Below, piece by piece: positions 15,141 to 22,563 of a DNA stretch of 32,884 bases. Below the pieces are notes generated by a model. It ran no database searches. It saw nothing but the letters and a program-made list of their open reading frames with translations, and had not been told where the DNA came from. Made by a program: the position numbers and the translations under genes. Within the stretch, counting starts at the first letter, position 1; each line of letters begins with the position of its first letter. The stretch is from Candidatus Woesebacteria bacterium GW2011_GWB1_33_22 (GTDB taxonomy: Bacteria > Patescibacteriota > Microgenomatia > UBA8517), in contig LBOW01000008.1 in the NCBI GenBank assembly GCA_000989765.1, forward strand, positions 1-32,884. The letters are read 5' to 3'.

Positions 15141-16322
15141 TTAAATTTCCCAGGGGTATTTAAAATAATCTTGGTTCTTTTCTCCATCAAGCCCCACTAC
15201 ATTAAATTTATCAATTTTATATTTTTCCAAAAATGAATTTATTTTTGATTTTTTAAACTGTGCAAAATTATTTTTTACCTCAATCGGTAATATTTCATTA
15301 TCAATTTCAACAATAAAATCAATTTCATTCATGTTTTTATTTCTCCAGTAATTTATATTTCCTCTACCATATTTTTTAACTAATTCTGAAAAAACGCTGG
15401 TTTCGAGTACATTACCTATCTTTTCTTTTTGAAGTTTTTTAATCCATATCATTTGCAAAATTCCTGTATCATAAAAAAATATCTTTGGTGTTTTACCTAC
15501 TTCTACTTTTGGACTAGTTGAAAATGGAGAAATCAACTTGATTATATATGTTTCTTCTAAGATTTCTAGATAAGAATTTATCGTTTGCATTGCCAAACCT
15601 GTAATATCAGACAGTTCTGAGATTTTTAATAATTGTCCAGATTGCGAAGACAAAACCTTTAACAAATCATTAAATTTTTTTGTTTCTTTAATGTTTGCAA
15701 GATCAAATATATCTTTTTTTATATATGTATCTATAACTTGCTGTAAATACTTCTCTTTTCGTAAAATATCATCTTCAATTACAACTTTGGGATATCCCCC
15801 GAAAGCTATATATTCGTTATATAAATCATAAAGTTGACTGATTAAGTTAGTCTTTATATTTTTAAATCTTAAAAACTCTGAGAAATTTAATGGATAAATT
15901 TCAAATTCCACGGTTCTACCCACGAGAGAGTCAGAAAATTTTGATTTAATATCAAAACTTGATGATCCTGAAACAACCAATTGATATTCTGAATGATGAT
16001 CTATCATTAATTTCAAAAACGATGATGGATTATTTAAATACTGAATTTCATCAATAAAAATAGTCGCACCTTCTTTTATTCCTGCACCTTTAATATACGA
16101 AAGAAAATAATCTATCCCTTGGTCTACATTTTCTAAATCTCTAGAATCTTCTAAATCCATGTAATGTGTTTGCTTTTGAAGGCCTTGAAGATAATTTTGA
16201 AGGTAATATAAAATATGTGTTTTACCTACCTGCCTTGCTCCGTGCAAAACAATTATGTTATTTGTGCCTAAATAAGTTTGGATTTCATCGATAATATCTC
16301 TTTTTAATATGACTTTTTCCAT
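15141..16322 (-). CDS. AAA-type ATPase with C-terminal DUF4143 domain (copy 2)
   Basis: This is a paralogue of the gene at 7476-8672. Walker A is GARQVGKTH (residues 28-36), Walker B is IFIDEIQYL (88-96), and SGSSSFDIKSKFSDSLVGR follows as the conserved motif after sensor 1. The helix-turn-helix-like LLKISELSDITGLAMQTINSYL and the nuclease-like MNEIDFIVEI with LPIEVKNN complete the layout. Its length (393 aa) is normal. The cellular role of the family is unknown; its scattered distribution suggests horizontal spread. It stands alone with a strong consensus-like promoter. Confidence 0.92.
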   Translation of the reverse strand: MEKVILKRDIIDEIQTYLGTNNIIVLHGARQVGKTHILYYLQNYLQGLQKQTHYMDLEDSRDLENVDQGIDYFLSYIKGAGIKEGATIFIDEIQYLNNPSSFLKLMIDHHSEYQLVVSGSSSFDIKSKFSDSLVGRTVEFEIYPLNFSEFLRFKNIKTNLISQLYDLYNEYIAFGGYPKVVIEDDILRKEKYLQQVIDTYIKKDIFDLANIKETKKFNDLLKVLSSQSGQLLKISELSDITGLAMQTINSYLEILEETYIIKLISPFSTSPKVEVGKTPKIFFYDTGILQMIWIKKLQKEKIGNVLETSVFSELVKKYGRGNINYWRNKNMNEIDFIVEIDNEILPIEVKNNFAQFKKSKINSFLEKYKIDKFNVVGLDGEKNQDYFKYPWEI

Positions 16323-16330
16323 ACATGGTT

Positions 16331-16360
16331 ATTATATATCCATGCTAATATATAAGTCAA
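16331..16360 (-). promoter_or_regulatory. Promoter of DUF4143 ATPase copy 2
   Basis: On the minus strand, TTGACT (16355-16360), an 18-bp spacer and TATAAT (16331-16336) are followed by 8 nt and the ATG. The short inverted repeat CATGG/CCATG flanks the -10 box. Confidence 0.65.
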
Positions 16361-16380
16361 GTTTAACTTTAGCGTACTTT

Positions 16381-17658
16381 TTAGAGGAGTTTTTGAAAAT
16401 CTTTGTCCGATTTATACGGGCCAATTATGGCTAAATTTAATCTTGCGGGAACAAATAATCTCTTGGCTTCGAAGTTGACTTCATCCATAGTTACCTTATC
16501 AATCTTTTTGAAGACTTCCTCAGGTGTCAAAACTTTCTCGCCAAATAATTCTTGATCTCCAAAGAAACTATTAACATCTGAAGTATCTTCCAAGGCTAGA
16601 GCCAGATGACCTTTTAAAAACTCCTTAGCTTTCTTAAGCTCAGAATCTAGAATCTGGAATCTAGAATTTCGAATTTTGTAATGTTGTTCCAGCATTACAG
16701 CCACAGCTTCCTCTGCCTTTTTAACGTCAAGCCCTGCATAAGTACCTATGTAACCAATATCAGAATACCTATCCATTGAAGTACGGATTGCATAAGCTAA
16801 ACCCCTTCTTTCCCTGACTTCTATAAACATGCGCGATGACATTCCCCCACCTAAAATTGCAGCTAAAATGCTTTGAGCATATTTACCTTTGTAATTTTTC
16901 CCATCAGCCAAAAAGCCCAATATCACGTGCGCCTGTTCTTTTTTCTTGTTGTGAAGTTTTATCTGGGGTTTGGTTTGTTTGGAAATTGATTTATTGAAAA
17001 TTGATTGTAAATTGGAAATTGGTAATTGAAAATTGTCAAAATATTTTTTAGCTAGTTTTTCTACAATATTTTGACTTACCCCTCCTGCCACTGTCAGCAT
17101 CATATTTTCAGCTGTATAAAACTTCTTTCTGTAATCTATAAAATCCCTATAACCTATTCCCTGCACGCTAGCTTCTGTTCCCGAGATATCCCAACCAAGT
17201 GTGCTTCCAGCATAAATTAATTCTTCAAAAGTATCTCCTATTTTCATCATTGGTGTATCTTCATACATTCTAATTTCTTCAATGATTGTTCCCTTTTCTC
17301 TTTCAATTTCACTTTTATCTAAAATTGGGTTAATAATCATATCAGACAATATATCAAATGCTGTTTCTATATCATCTTTACGGCATTTTACATAGTAATT
17401 TGTATACTCTTTGCCTGTTCCTGCGTTAAACTCTCCACCAATAGCATCTATAACTTCTGAGATTTCTTTGGCCGTTGGTCTTTTTTTACTTCCTTTAAAG
17501 CCCATATGCTCTAAAAAATGGCTTATACCACTGTTTTTCTTTTCCTCATTCCTTGATCCTGTCTTGACCCAGACTGTAACAGTAGCAGAAGGGACAGAAG
17601 GCATGGGGATTGTTAAAACTTTTAATCCATTATCTAATACAGTCTTTGCGTATTGCAT
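16381..17658 (-). CDS. M16 family zinc metallopeptidase (processing-peptidase-like)
   Basis: This inverzincin-type peptidase has the active site HFLEH (His47, Glu50, His51) in NSGISHFLEHMGFKGS, with the downstream metal ligand region EREKGTIIEEIRMYEDTP. The C-terminal half carries GGMSSRMFIEVRERRGLAYAI, the conserved substrate-groove segment of M16 proteins. At 425 aa it is the usual two-domain half-size. Two segments are encoded by heptamer tandem repeats, the peptide FQLPISNLQSIFNKSISK (~residues 208-226) and KIRNSRFQILDSE, and both lie where family members have short loops. An extended -10 box lies 6 nt upstream of the ATG. Only 23 nt separate its start from that of the divergent DUF1003 gene. 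Confidence 0.92.
   Translation of the reverse strand: MQYAKTVLDNGLKVLTIPMPSVPSATVTVWVKTGSRNEEKKNSGISHFLEHMGFKGSKKRPTAKEISEVIDAIGGEFNAGTGKEYTNYYVKCRKDDIETAFDILSDMIINPILDKSEIEREKGTIIEEIRMYEDTPMMKIGDTFEELIYAGSTLGWDISGTEASVQGIGYRDFIDYRKKFYTAENMMLTVAGGVSQNIVEKLAKKYFDNFQLPISNLQSIFNKSISKQTKPQIKLHNKKKEQAHVILGFLADGKNYKGKYAQSILAAILGGGMSSRMFIEVRERRGLAYAIRTSMDRYSDIGYIGTYAGLDVKKAEEAVAVMLEQHYKIRNSRFQILDSELKKAKEFLKGHLALALEDTSDVNSFFGDQELFGEKVLTPEEVFKKIDKVTMDEVNFEAKRLFVPARLNLAIIGPYKSDKDFQKLL
16643..16677. repeat. Heptanucleotide tandem repeat in M16 peptidase gene
   Basis: Five imperfect tandem 7-mers read GAATCTA, GAATCTG, GAATCTA, GAATTTC and GAATTTT. They encode RNSRFQILDS on the minus strand. Confidence 0.85.
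16996..17034. repeat. Second heptanucleotide repeat in M16 peptidase gene
   Basis: GAAAATT at 16996 and the contiguous units GGAAATT, GGTAATT and GAAAATT at 17014-17034 form an imperfect 7-bp array. It encodes part of FQLPISNLQSIFNKS. Confidence 0.75.
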
Positions 17659-17664
17659 AAAAGT

Positions 17665-17673
17665 ATTCTAACA
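17665..17673 (-). promoter_or_regulatory. Extended -10 promoter of the M16 peptidase gene
   Basis: On the minus strand TGTTAGAAT ends 6 nt before the ATG at 17658. On the plus strand the same few bases hold TATTCT (17664-17669) and TAACAT (17669-17674), possible -10 boxes for the divergent DUF1003 gene. Confidence 0.55.
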
Positions 17674-17681
17674 TTATTGAT

Positions 17682-18143
17682 ATGAGTAGAATAGTCCAAA
17701 GTTTTGAAGCCAAGGAATTAAAAAAAAGGCCTTTTATAATTAAAATTGCAGATAGGCTAACCTCTTTCTTTGGTAGTATTTCTTTTTTAATTTTGAACCT
17801 TTTGTTTTTTGTAAGTTGGATAATATTTAATAAATTTGATAAATTTCCATTTCCAATGTTAACTATGATAGTTTCGCTCGAAGCTATATTTTTAACAATT
17901 GTGATGCTTGTTAGTCAACAAAGGCAAACTCATATCGCGACGATTAGAGAAGAACTTGATATGCAGATCAATAAATACTCTGAACGCGAAATTACTAAAA
18001 TTTTAAATCTTTTAAAATTAATTGCTGAAAAACAGGGTGTAAAACTTGAAGATAAAGAGCTTGATGAAATGTTAAACGAACTTGAATTGGGCTACATTGA
18101 AAGAAAACTAGAAGAACAGCTTACATCTTCTCAGGAACACTAA
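17682..18143 (+). CDS. DUF1003 membrane protein
   Basis: At 153 aa it has two transmembrane helices (about residues 33-50, SISFLILNLLFFVSWIIF, and 60-80, LTMIVSLEAIFLTIVMLVSQ). The second runs into SQQRQTHIATIREELDMQIN, the conserved stretch of DUF1003 proteins (typically SLEA...SQNRQ...). A charged, helical C-terminal tail follows. The function of the family is not established. The 3' end overlaps the convergent argS by 23 nt. Confidence 0.85.
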   Translation: MSRIVQSFEAKELKKRPFIIKIADRLTSFFGSISFLILNLLFFVSWIIFNKFDKFPFPMLTMIVSLEAIFLTIVMLVSQQRQTHIATIREELDMQINKYSEREITKILNLLKLIAEKQGVKLEDKELDEMLNELELGYIERKLEEQLTSSQEH

Positions 18144-19866
18144 TACCTAACAAATTTAAGCCATTTTTAAGAACTTGTCCTGTTCCCTTTGTCAAAAGTA
18201 TTCGGAATGTTTCGTTCTCACTTTTAATAATTTTGTGCTTATTGTAAAAAGTATTATATTTTGAGGCTAAACTATATAAATATTCACATAAAATGTTAGG
18301 TGAGTAACTTTTGGCGGCAATCGAGATTATCTCAGTAAATTGGGATAATTTACGCAAGATTGCAAGTTCTTCTTCTTGCAGTTCTTCCAGGTTCGGAACC
18401 CGTAAGTCTTTCGGGTTCCGAACCTTATATTCAGGTTTCAGAGTCCGACCTTTAGAAACTACTGAGTTGCATCTTGCAACTGTGTATTGTATATAAGGCC
18501 CACTATTCCCTTCCAAAGAAATTGATTCTTTTAAGTCAAAGGAAACATCCTGAAGTCTACTTACCTTTAAAATACTATATTTTACAGCTCCGATACCAAC
18601 TTTTTCGGAGATAATTTCTTTCTCTTGGTCATTAAAATCAGAACTTTGTAAAATGTTATTTACTTTTCTTTTTGCTTCATCAAGTAGATCGTCAATATAA
18701 ATAACTGTTCCCTCTCGCGAACTCATTTTCACTTTACCCTTAAGACTCATATAACCATAGGCAAGATGTATACAATCTTCGTATTTGATGATTCCAAGCT
18801 GTTCACAAACAGCAAACATTTGCTTCAAAGCAAGTGATTGTTCAGGACCAATAACCCAGAAAATTTTGTCAGGATTAAAAGTTTTTTTCTTCAACTCTGT
18901 TAGTGATAAATCTTGAGTTATGTAAAGTGCTGTCCCGTCAGATTTAATTACAACCGTATCTGGCAGATTATATTTAGAAAGATCAGTAACTATCGCCCCC
19001 TTTTCACCAACTTTAAAAATCCCTTTCTTCAAACCTTTCTGAACAAATTCTTTTCCTTTTTTATAATGTTCATGTTCATGCCAAACTTTATCCCATTTAT
19101 TACCAAGCCTTTTAAGTGTTAAGTTTTGGCCTTCATAGGAATATTCTAGAACTTTTTCCCACAAAGCCCAAACAGCCTTATCTTCAGCCTCCCAATCGAC
19201 GACCAATTGTCTGACTTTTGCCTCGATTTCTGAATTTTTAAAATCTTCTGATCCCTTTACATACAAATCATCGACGAATTTATCTGGTCTAACTCCCAAT
19301 TCTTCAGAAGTTTGCCATTCATTTTGGTGGTTAAACCAATAATTAATATCTAAATCTTGTTTTCCATCTTTATTTGCATACTTCAAGTATCCCCACATCA
19401 ATTTAGCAATTGCTATACCTCTATTGTTATCAATACAGTCACGGGTAACATTACATCCTAAAAATTCCCACATATTAGCAATAGCCATTCCCGTAACATT
19501 GTTTCTCAAGTGGCCAAGATGCAAAGCCTTGTTTGGATTAGGACTAGTGTGTTCAATTAAATATTTTTGACCCGTTAAAATTTCACTTTTCCCATAATCT
19601 CCTTTTTTCTCTTCAATCTGTATCAAATTATCAACTAATATATTTTTTTTCAACCAAAAGTTGATAAATTTTCCAACAACTTTGGCAGAAAACTGTAAAT
19701 CTTTACCATTTATTTCATTCGCAATTTTTTGAGGATCTAAATCTTTGTTTCTTAAACAAATATTACTGCTATAGTCACCAAACTTAGAATCTGAAGCAAA
19801 ATCCACTTCAGGATTTTTTATTCCAGTCACTTTTTCCAAAATTTTTTGAATATTATCTTTAGTCAT
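18121..19866 (-). CDS. argS: Arginyl-tRNA synthetase
   Basis: This class I synthetase charges tRNA-Arg. The HIGH signature is HLGH in SPNPNKALHLGHLRNN, and the KMSKS region is VKMSSREGTVIYIDDLLDEA. The N-terminal Add1-like part (DFASDSKFGDYSSNICL) and the C-terminal anticodon-binding helices (ILRKLSQFTEII and NGLNLLGISVPEKM) are present. The frame is open up to 19962, but I prefer the ATG at 19866 (MTKDNIQKIL) because a TAAAAT box ends 7 nt before it; 19875 is an alternative. Between QYTVARCNSVVSK and ELAILRKL there are roughly 25 extra residues (KVRNPKDLRVPN), encoded by a 14-bp perfect inverted repeat. Confidence 0.95.
   Translation of the reverse strand: MTKDNIQKILEKVTGIKNPEVDFASDSKFGDYSSNICLRNKDLDPQKIANEINGKDLQFSAKVVGKFINFWLKKNILVDNLIQIEEKKGDYGKSEILTGQKYLIEHTSPNPNKALHLGHLRNNVTGMAIANMWEFLGCNVTRDCIDNNRGIAIAKLMWGYLKYANKDGKQDLDINYWFNHQNEWQTSEELGVRPDKFVDDLYVKGSEDFKNSEIEAKVRQLVVDWEAEDKAVWALWEKVLEYSYEGQNLTLKRLGNKWDKVWHEHEHYKKGKEFVQKGLKKGIFKVGEKGAIVTDLSKYNLPDTVVIKSDGTALYITQDLSLTELKKKTFNPDKIFWVIGPEQSLALKQMFAVCEQLGIIKYEDCIHLAYGYMSLKGKVKMSSREGTVIYIDDLLDEAKRKVNNILQSSDFNDQEKEIISEKVGIGAVKYSILKVSRLQDVSFDLKESISLEGNSGPYIQYTVARCNSVVSKGRTLKPEYKVRNPKDLRVPNLEELQEEELAILRKLSQFTEIISIAAKSYSPNILCEYLYSLASKYNTFYNKHKIIKSENETFRILLTKGTGQVLKNGLNLLGISVPEKM
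18389..18425. repeat. Intragenic palindrome, family 1, in argS
   Basis: The arms AGGTTCGGAACCCG and CGGGTTCCGAACCT (14 bp, perfect) flank a 9-nt loop. Each arm itself contains the near-palindrome GGTTC-S-GAACC shared with the copies in the sigma gene and comEA. It encodes KVRNPKDLRVPN on the minus strand. Confidence 0.85.
18465..18481. repeat. Short inverted repeat in argS
   Basis: The arms AGTTGCA and TGCAACT (7 bp, perfect) are separated by TCT. It shares the TTGCA...TGCAA core with family 2, but it is short and the link is weak. Confidence 0.5.
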
Positions 19867-19873
19867 TTCATAC

Positions 19874-19879
19874 ATTTTA
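19874..19879 (-). promoter_or_regulatory. -10 box of argS
   Basis: On the minus strand TAAAAT ends 7 nt before the ATG at 19866 and overlaps the alternative ATG at 19875, which supports the inner start. Confidence 0.45.
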
Positions 19880-19897
19880 GCTTTTTTGAAAGAAAAA

Positions 19898-19906
19898 TGA
19901 TAGAAT
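19898..19906 (+). promoter_or_regulatory. Extended -10 promoter of the 70-aa protein gene
   Basis: The sequence TGATAGAAT ends 9 nt before the ATG at 19916. Confidence 0.55.
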
Positions 19907-19915
19907 GCTCTCACT

Positions 19916-20128
19916 ATGCCAGATAGAATAGGACAGTCAAATTTTTTTAATGTATTCAGCAATGAATATTTTATAAATGTTGAGACTGGGGAAACAGTTC
20001 ATGGAAAAATACAGGTTCGTGTAGAAGAGCTTGATGGCAAACTGCTTAGAGTACAAGCAGGTCAACGTATACATTCTGTAGATGGCGATAAAATAGAAGA
20101 TTTTTTGAAAGTTGTTCGACAGGATTAA
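19916..20128 (+). CDS. Small conserved-looking protein of unknown function (70 aa)
   Basis: This soluble 70-residue protein is beta-rich (FINVETGETVHGKIQVRVEE, then LLRVQAGQRIHSVDGDKIEDF) with no signal peptide or transmembrane helix. It is likely real because it has its own extended -10 box at the usual leaderless spacing, fills a gap divergent from argS, and ends with a 4-nt convergent overlap with the comEC hydrolase gene. I do not recognise a family. Confidence 0.65.
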   Translation: MPDRIGQSNFFNVFSNEYFINVETGETVHGKIQVRVEELDGKLLRVQAGQRIHSVDGDKIEDFLKVVRQD

Positions 20129-20919
20129 TTTTTCACTTCATAATCAATATCCCCCATTTCATCAGTTCTTAAAATTTTGATATTTTTGTTTTTTAACATT
20201 TGAAGTATTTCTTGATGAGGGTGGCCGTAGCTATTTTTTGCACCAACACTAATTACTGCTACATCAGGATCAATTGCGTCAAGTAGTTTTTGACTCAAAC
20301 CGTTTTTAGAACCATGATGATTCACTTTGAGATAGTTGATGTTTTGTATTTCGCTGTAAACTGAAAGTTCGTCACTTACTGCATTCTCCACGTCTGCAGT
20401 AAACAACGCCTTAAATTGGCCATATTTAAGAAGCGTTACTATACCGTTGTCGTTTGTGTTTATATTTTGAATTTGGGCCGAAGGCCACAACATATCTAAA
20501 TATATCATTCCCACTCTAACTTTTACCCCTTTTGTCAATTTAATACGATTGGTTGGTATGTTTCTTAGCACTTGGTAGGACACATTGCTAGAATCACGAT
20601 TATACTCCCCAAATTTATCCACTTTGTAATTTTTAAAGACATTAATTAATCCCCCATAATGGTCTTCCTGTGGATGGGTTAAAATAACAAGTTCTATTTG
20701 TCTATCCCAAAACGGCATATACTTTCCAAGACAATCTAGGACTTTTTGGTTTGGTCCACCGTCAATTAAAACTTGAGTATTTGATTTTTGTATTAAAATT
20801 GCATCCCCTTGGCCCACATCACAAGCAATGATATGCAAATTATCATCAATTGTAAAAACTGCTATCCAAACAGCAATTGTTATTAAAACGAAAATATTTC
20901 TAAAACTTTTGTAAACCAT
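20125..20919 (-). CDS. comEC: ComEC metallo-beta-lactamase-like domain as a separate protein
   Basis: This is the C-terminal hydrolase half of ComEC/Rec2, thought to process DNA during natural uptake. One transmembrane helix (residues ~8-23) precedes the signature CDVGQGDAILI (33-43). Further motifs are the metal site THPQEDHYGG (81-90, with Gln84 where Asp is common in ComEC), FTADVE (173-178), VNHHGSKNG (199-207) and SVGAKNSYGHPH. The ATG at 20919 overlaps the end of the channel gene by 37 nt in another frame, so the two halves are separate genes read in an overlapping operon. Confidence 0.88.
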   Translation of the reverse strand: MVYKSFRNIFVLITIAVWIAVFTIDDNLHIIACDVGQGDAILIQKSNTQVLIDGGPNQKVLDCLGKYMPFWDRQIELVILTHPQEDHYGGLINVFKNYKVDKFGEYNRDSSNVSYQVLRNIPTNRIKLTKGVKVRVGMIYLDMLWPSAQIQNINTNDNGIVTLLKYGQFKALFTADVENAVSDELSVYSEIQNINYLKVNHHGSKNGLSQKLLDAIDPDVAVISVGAKNSYGHPHQEILQMLKNKNIKILRTDEMGDIDYEVKN

Positions 20920-21950
20920 AATAATAATGGAAATAATATAAATAGTATCAATCTACCAACTAGTGGTACAACTAATCCTACAATTCCACCGATTGCCCCA
21001 AAGATCATGATATAGGGAACGGTCCACAAAATTAAAGCATTAATAATAGGCGACAATATATTAAACTGTCCAAAGGTAGCGTAAATGATTGGCGCGACCC
21101 CTATTTGAGCTGCAAGTGAAGTTGATAATCCTTCTCTTAATATGTTTGGTACAAATTTAAGTTTGCTATCAATTCTTTTTTGAAACAACATTAATGACAT
21201 TGTAGCTACAAACGACAAAATAAAGCCCAGATCTGTTATCCAAATAGGCTTAATTAAAAGCATTATTCCGGCTGAATAAATTAACAGTCGCCATGAATTA
21301 ACCAATCTTCCCTTTTCTTGGCCTAATAATAATATACTTCCCATTATCCCCGCTCTTATAATTGGTGCGTCAAAGCCTGAAATTACTACATAGCCCAAAA
21401 TTCCAACGAGTGTAATCCAAATTGCCAGTCTTCTTTTAAAAAAGTAGGTTAAGACAGCAATTAAAAAACTTGCAGTCATTGTTACATTTGTGCCTGAAGC
21501 AACGACTACATGAGCAGTTCCTGTTTTTTTTAACCTCTCCCAAAAATTTTCTGGCATATTTTTTGAACCAATTGTAATTCCTGCCACAAGACTAGAATAT
21601 GGTTCAGGCAAGCTGGCTTTGTAAAAAGAAATTAATTTAAGTCTAAGATTAAACAAGATATTTTTATCTTCTGTTTCAAGTTTTTCAAGCTTTGGGTTTA
21701 CCAGTTTTCCGTTTTCAACTTTACCTGTCACCTGTACCCTATCCCCATATATCACCTCGGGGTATTTTGGTAGATACATTTTAAGTCCTTGAAGTTTTAA
21801 ATATTGTTGCCTGTCGTAAATTATTGGTTCTGAATAAACTCTTGAAGTAATCCTTATATTATCACCATTTTCGTAAACCGGACGGGTCGAAAAATATCTT
21901 ACAAAAATAAGTGAAATTAGAATAAATATACTAATAGACAGAAATTTCAT
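20883..21950 (-). CDS. comEC: ComEC competence (channel) domain as a separate protein
   Basis: This is the membrane half of the ComEC/Rec2 DNA-uptake channel. An N-terminal helix is followed by an OB-like region (YGDRVQVTGKVENGKL), and then the competence domain begins at LPEPYSSLVAGITIGSKNMP. The characteristic GTAHVVVASGTNVTM (normally G.x.H..AiSG.h) and FDAPIIRAGIMGSILLL are present. About nine hydrophobic helices follow, ending LLLWFTKVLEIFSF. The hydrolase half is encoded by the next, overlapping gene. The 5' end overlaps comEA by 20 nt. Confidence 0.88.
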   Translation of the reverse strand: MKFLSISIFILISLIFVRYFSTRPVYENGDNIRITSRVYSEPIIYDRQQYLKLQGLKMYLPKYPEVIYGDRVQVTGKVENGKLVNPKLEKLETEDKNILFNLRLKLISFYKASLPEPYSSLVAGITIGSKNMPENFWERLKKTGTAHVVVASGTNVTMTASFLIAVLTYFFKRRLAIWITLVGILGYVVISGFDAPIIRAGIMGSILLLGQEKGRLVNSWRLLIYSAGIMLLIKPIWITDLGFILSFVATMSLMLFQKRIDSKLKFVPNILREGLSTSLAAQIGVAPIIYATFGQFNILSPIINALILWTVPYIMIFGAIGGIVGLVVPLVGRLILFILFPLLLWFTKVLEIFSF

Positions 21951-22563
21951 TTTTTATTTTTTCCAAAGTTTTTTGACTAATTGCTCCTTTTGACACCAAC
22001 TCTTCAACATTTGAGTAAGGTCTTTGTTCAATGATCTTTTGGGCGTAAACAGGGCCAATTCCAACCAAACTTTCCAGTTCTTTTTGACTTGCAGTATTAA
22101 TATTGACTAAAATTACGGGTTCCGAACCTGTAACGTTTAAAACCTCCTGATCTGGTTTGATACCCCCACTATTTTTAGCACTTTGGACCTCCGATTGCGA
22201 ATAGATGTAAATCTTTTGCCCGTCAGAAAGTTTTGCAGCTCTATTGACATTTTTATTAACCCAGTCCCTATCAGCATTTATAGAAAGTCCTCCAGAAACT
22301 ATTAAAAGATCATCAACTCTTGAGTTAGTTGGTAATTTATAAACAGCGGGTTTTTCAACACTTCCAGAAATTTCTACTATTAAGTCCTGAGAACTCTCAG
22401 GACCTGACTTAGTCGTTTCTAAAACTTCAACTTTGTCACCAGTTGAAAAGATGTTAGTTTTAAAAGAAAGTACCCCAAAACCTACTAAAATAAGTCCTAA
22501 AAGGCTATATAACAAAGTTGACGAGTTTATTAGGAATAAAAATTTCTTTTTTAATTTTTCCAC
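21931..22563 (-). CDS. comEA: ComEA-like DNA-binding competence protein (SLBB + helix-hairpin-helix)
   Basis: An N-terminal transmembrane helix (~residues 15-33) anchors an extracytoplasmic protein. An SLBB-type domain (DLIVEISGSVEKPAVYKL, then VDDLLIVSGGL and DGQKIYI) follows, and then the double helix-hairpin-helix (VNINTASQKELESLVGIGP, YAQKIIEQRP). This is the usual ComEA layout for binding incoming double-stranded DNA. Two linkers are encoded by palindromes: SGPESSQD between membrane helix and SLBB, and VTGSEPVI just before the HhH domain. The gene overlaps leuS by 59 nt at its start and comEC by 20 nt at its end, which indicates translational coupling in a leuS-comEA-comEC operon. Confidence 0.9.
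   Translation of the reverse strand: MEKLKKKFLFLINSSTLLYSLLGLILVGFGVLSFKTNIFSTGDKVEVLETTKSGPESSQDLIVEISGSVEKPAVYKLPTNSRVDDLLIVSGGLSINADRDWVNKNVNRAAKLSDGQKIYIYSQSEVQSAKNSGGIKPDQEVLNVTGSEPVILVNINTASQKELESLVGIGPVYAQKIIEQRPYSNVEELVSKGAISQKTLEKIKNEISVY
22112..22134. repeat. Intragenic palindrome, family 1, in comEA
   Basis: The arms ATTACGGGTTC and GAACCTGTAAC surround one C and pair fully if two G-U pairs are allowed. On the minus strand it encodes VTGSEPVI; the sigma factor copy encodes ITGSEPVI. Confidence 0.85.
22384..22403. repeat. Intragenic inverted repeat in comEA linker
   Basis: The arms GTCCTGAG and CTCAGGAC (8 bp, perfect) flank AACT. It encodes GPESSQD in the linker after the membrane helix. 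Confidence 0.7.

Noticed and set aside
18360-18381. TTGCAAG/CTTGCAG imperfect stem in argS
   Set aside because: It has a mismatch and an 8-nt loop, and the encoded residues fit the normal ArgS family, so there is no evidence of insertion.
20883-20919. Programmed frameshift joining the two comEC halves
   Set aside because: No typical slippery heptamer or following structure is visible in the overlap, and the second frame has its own ATG followed by a membrane helix.
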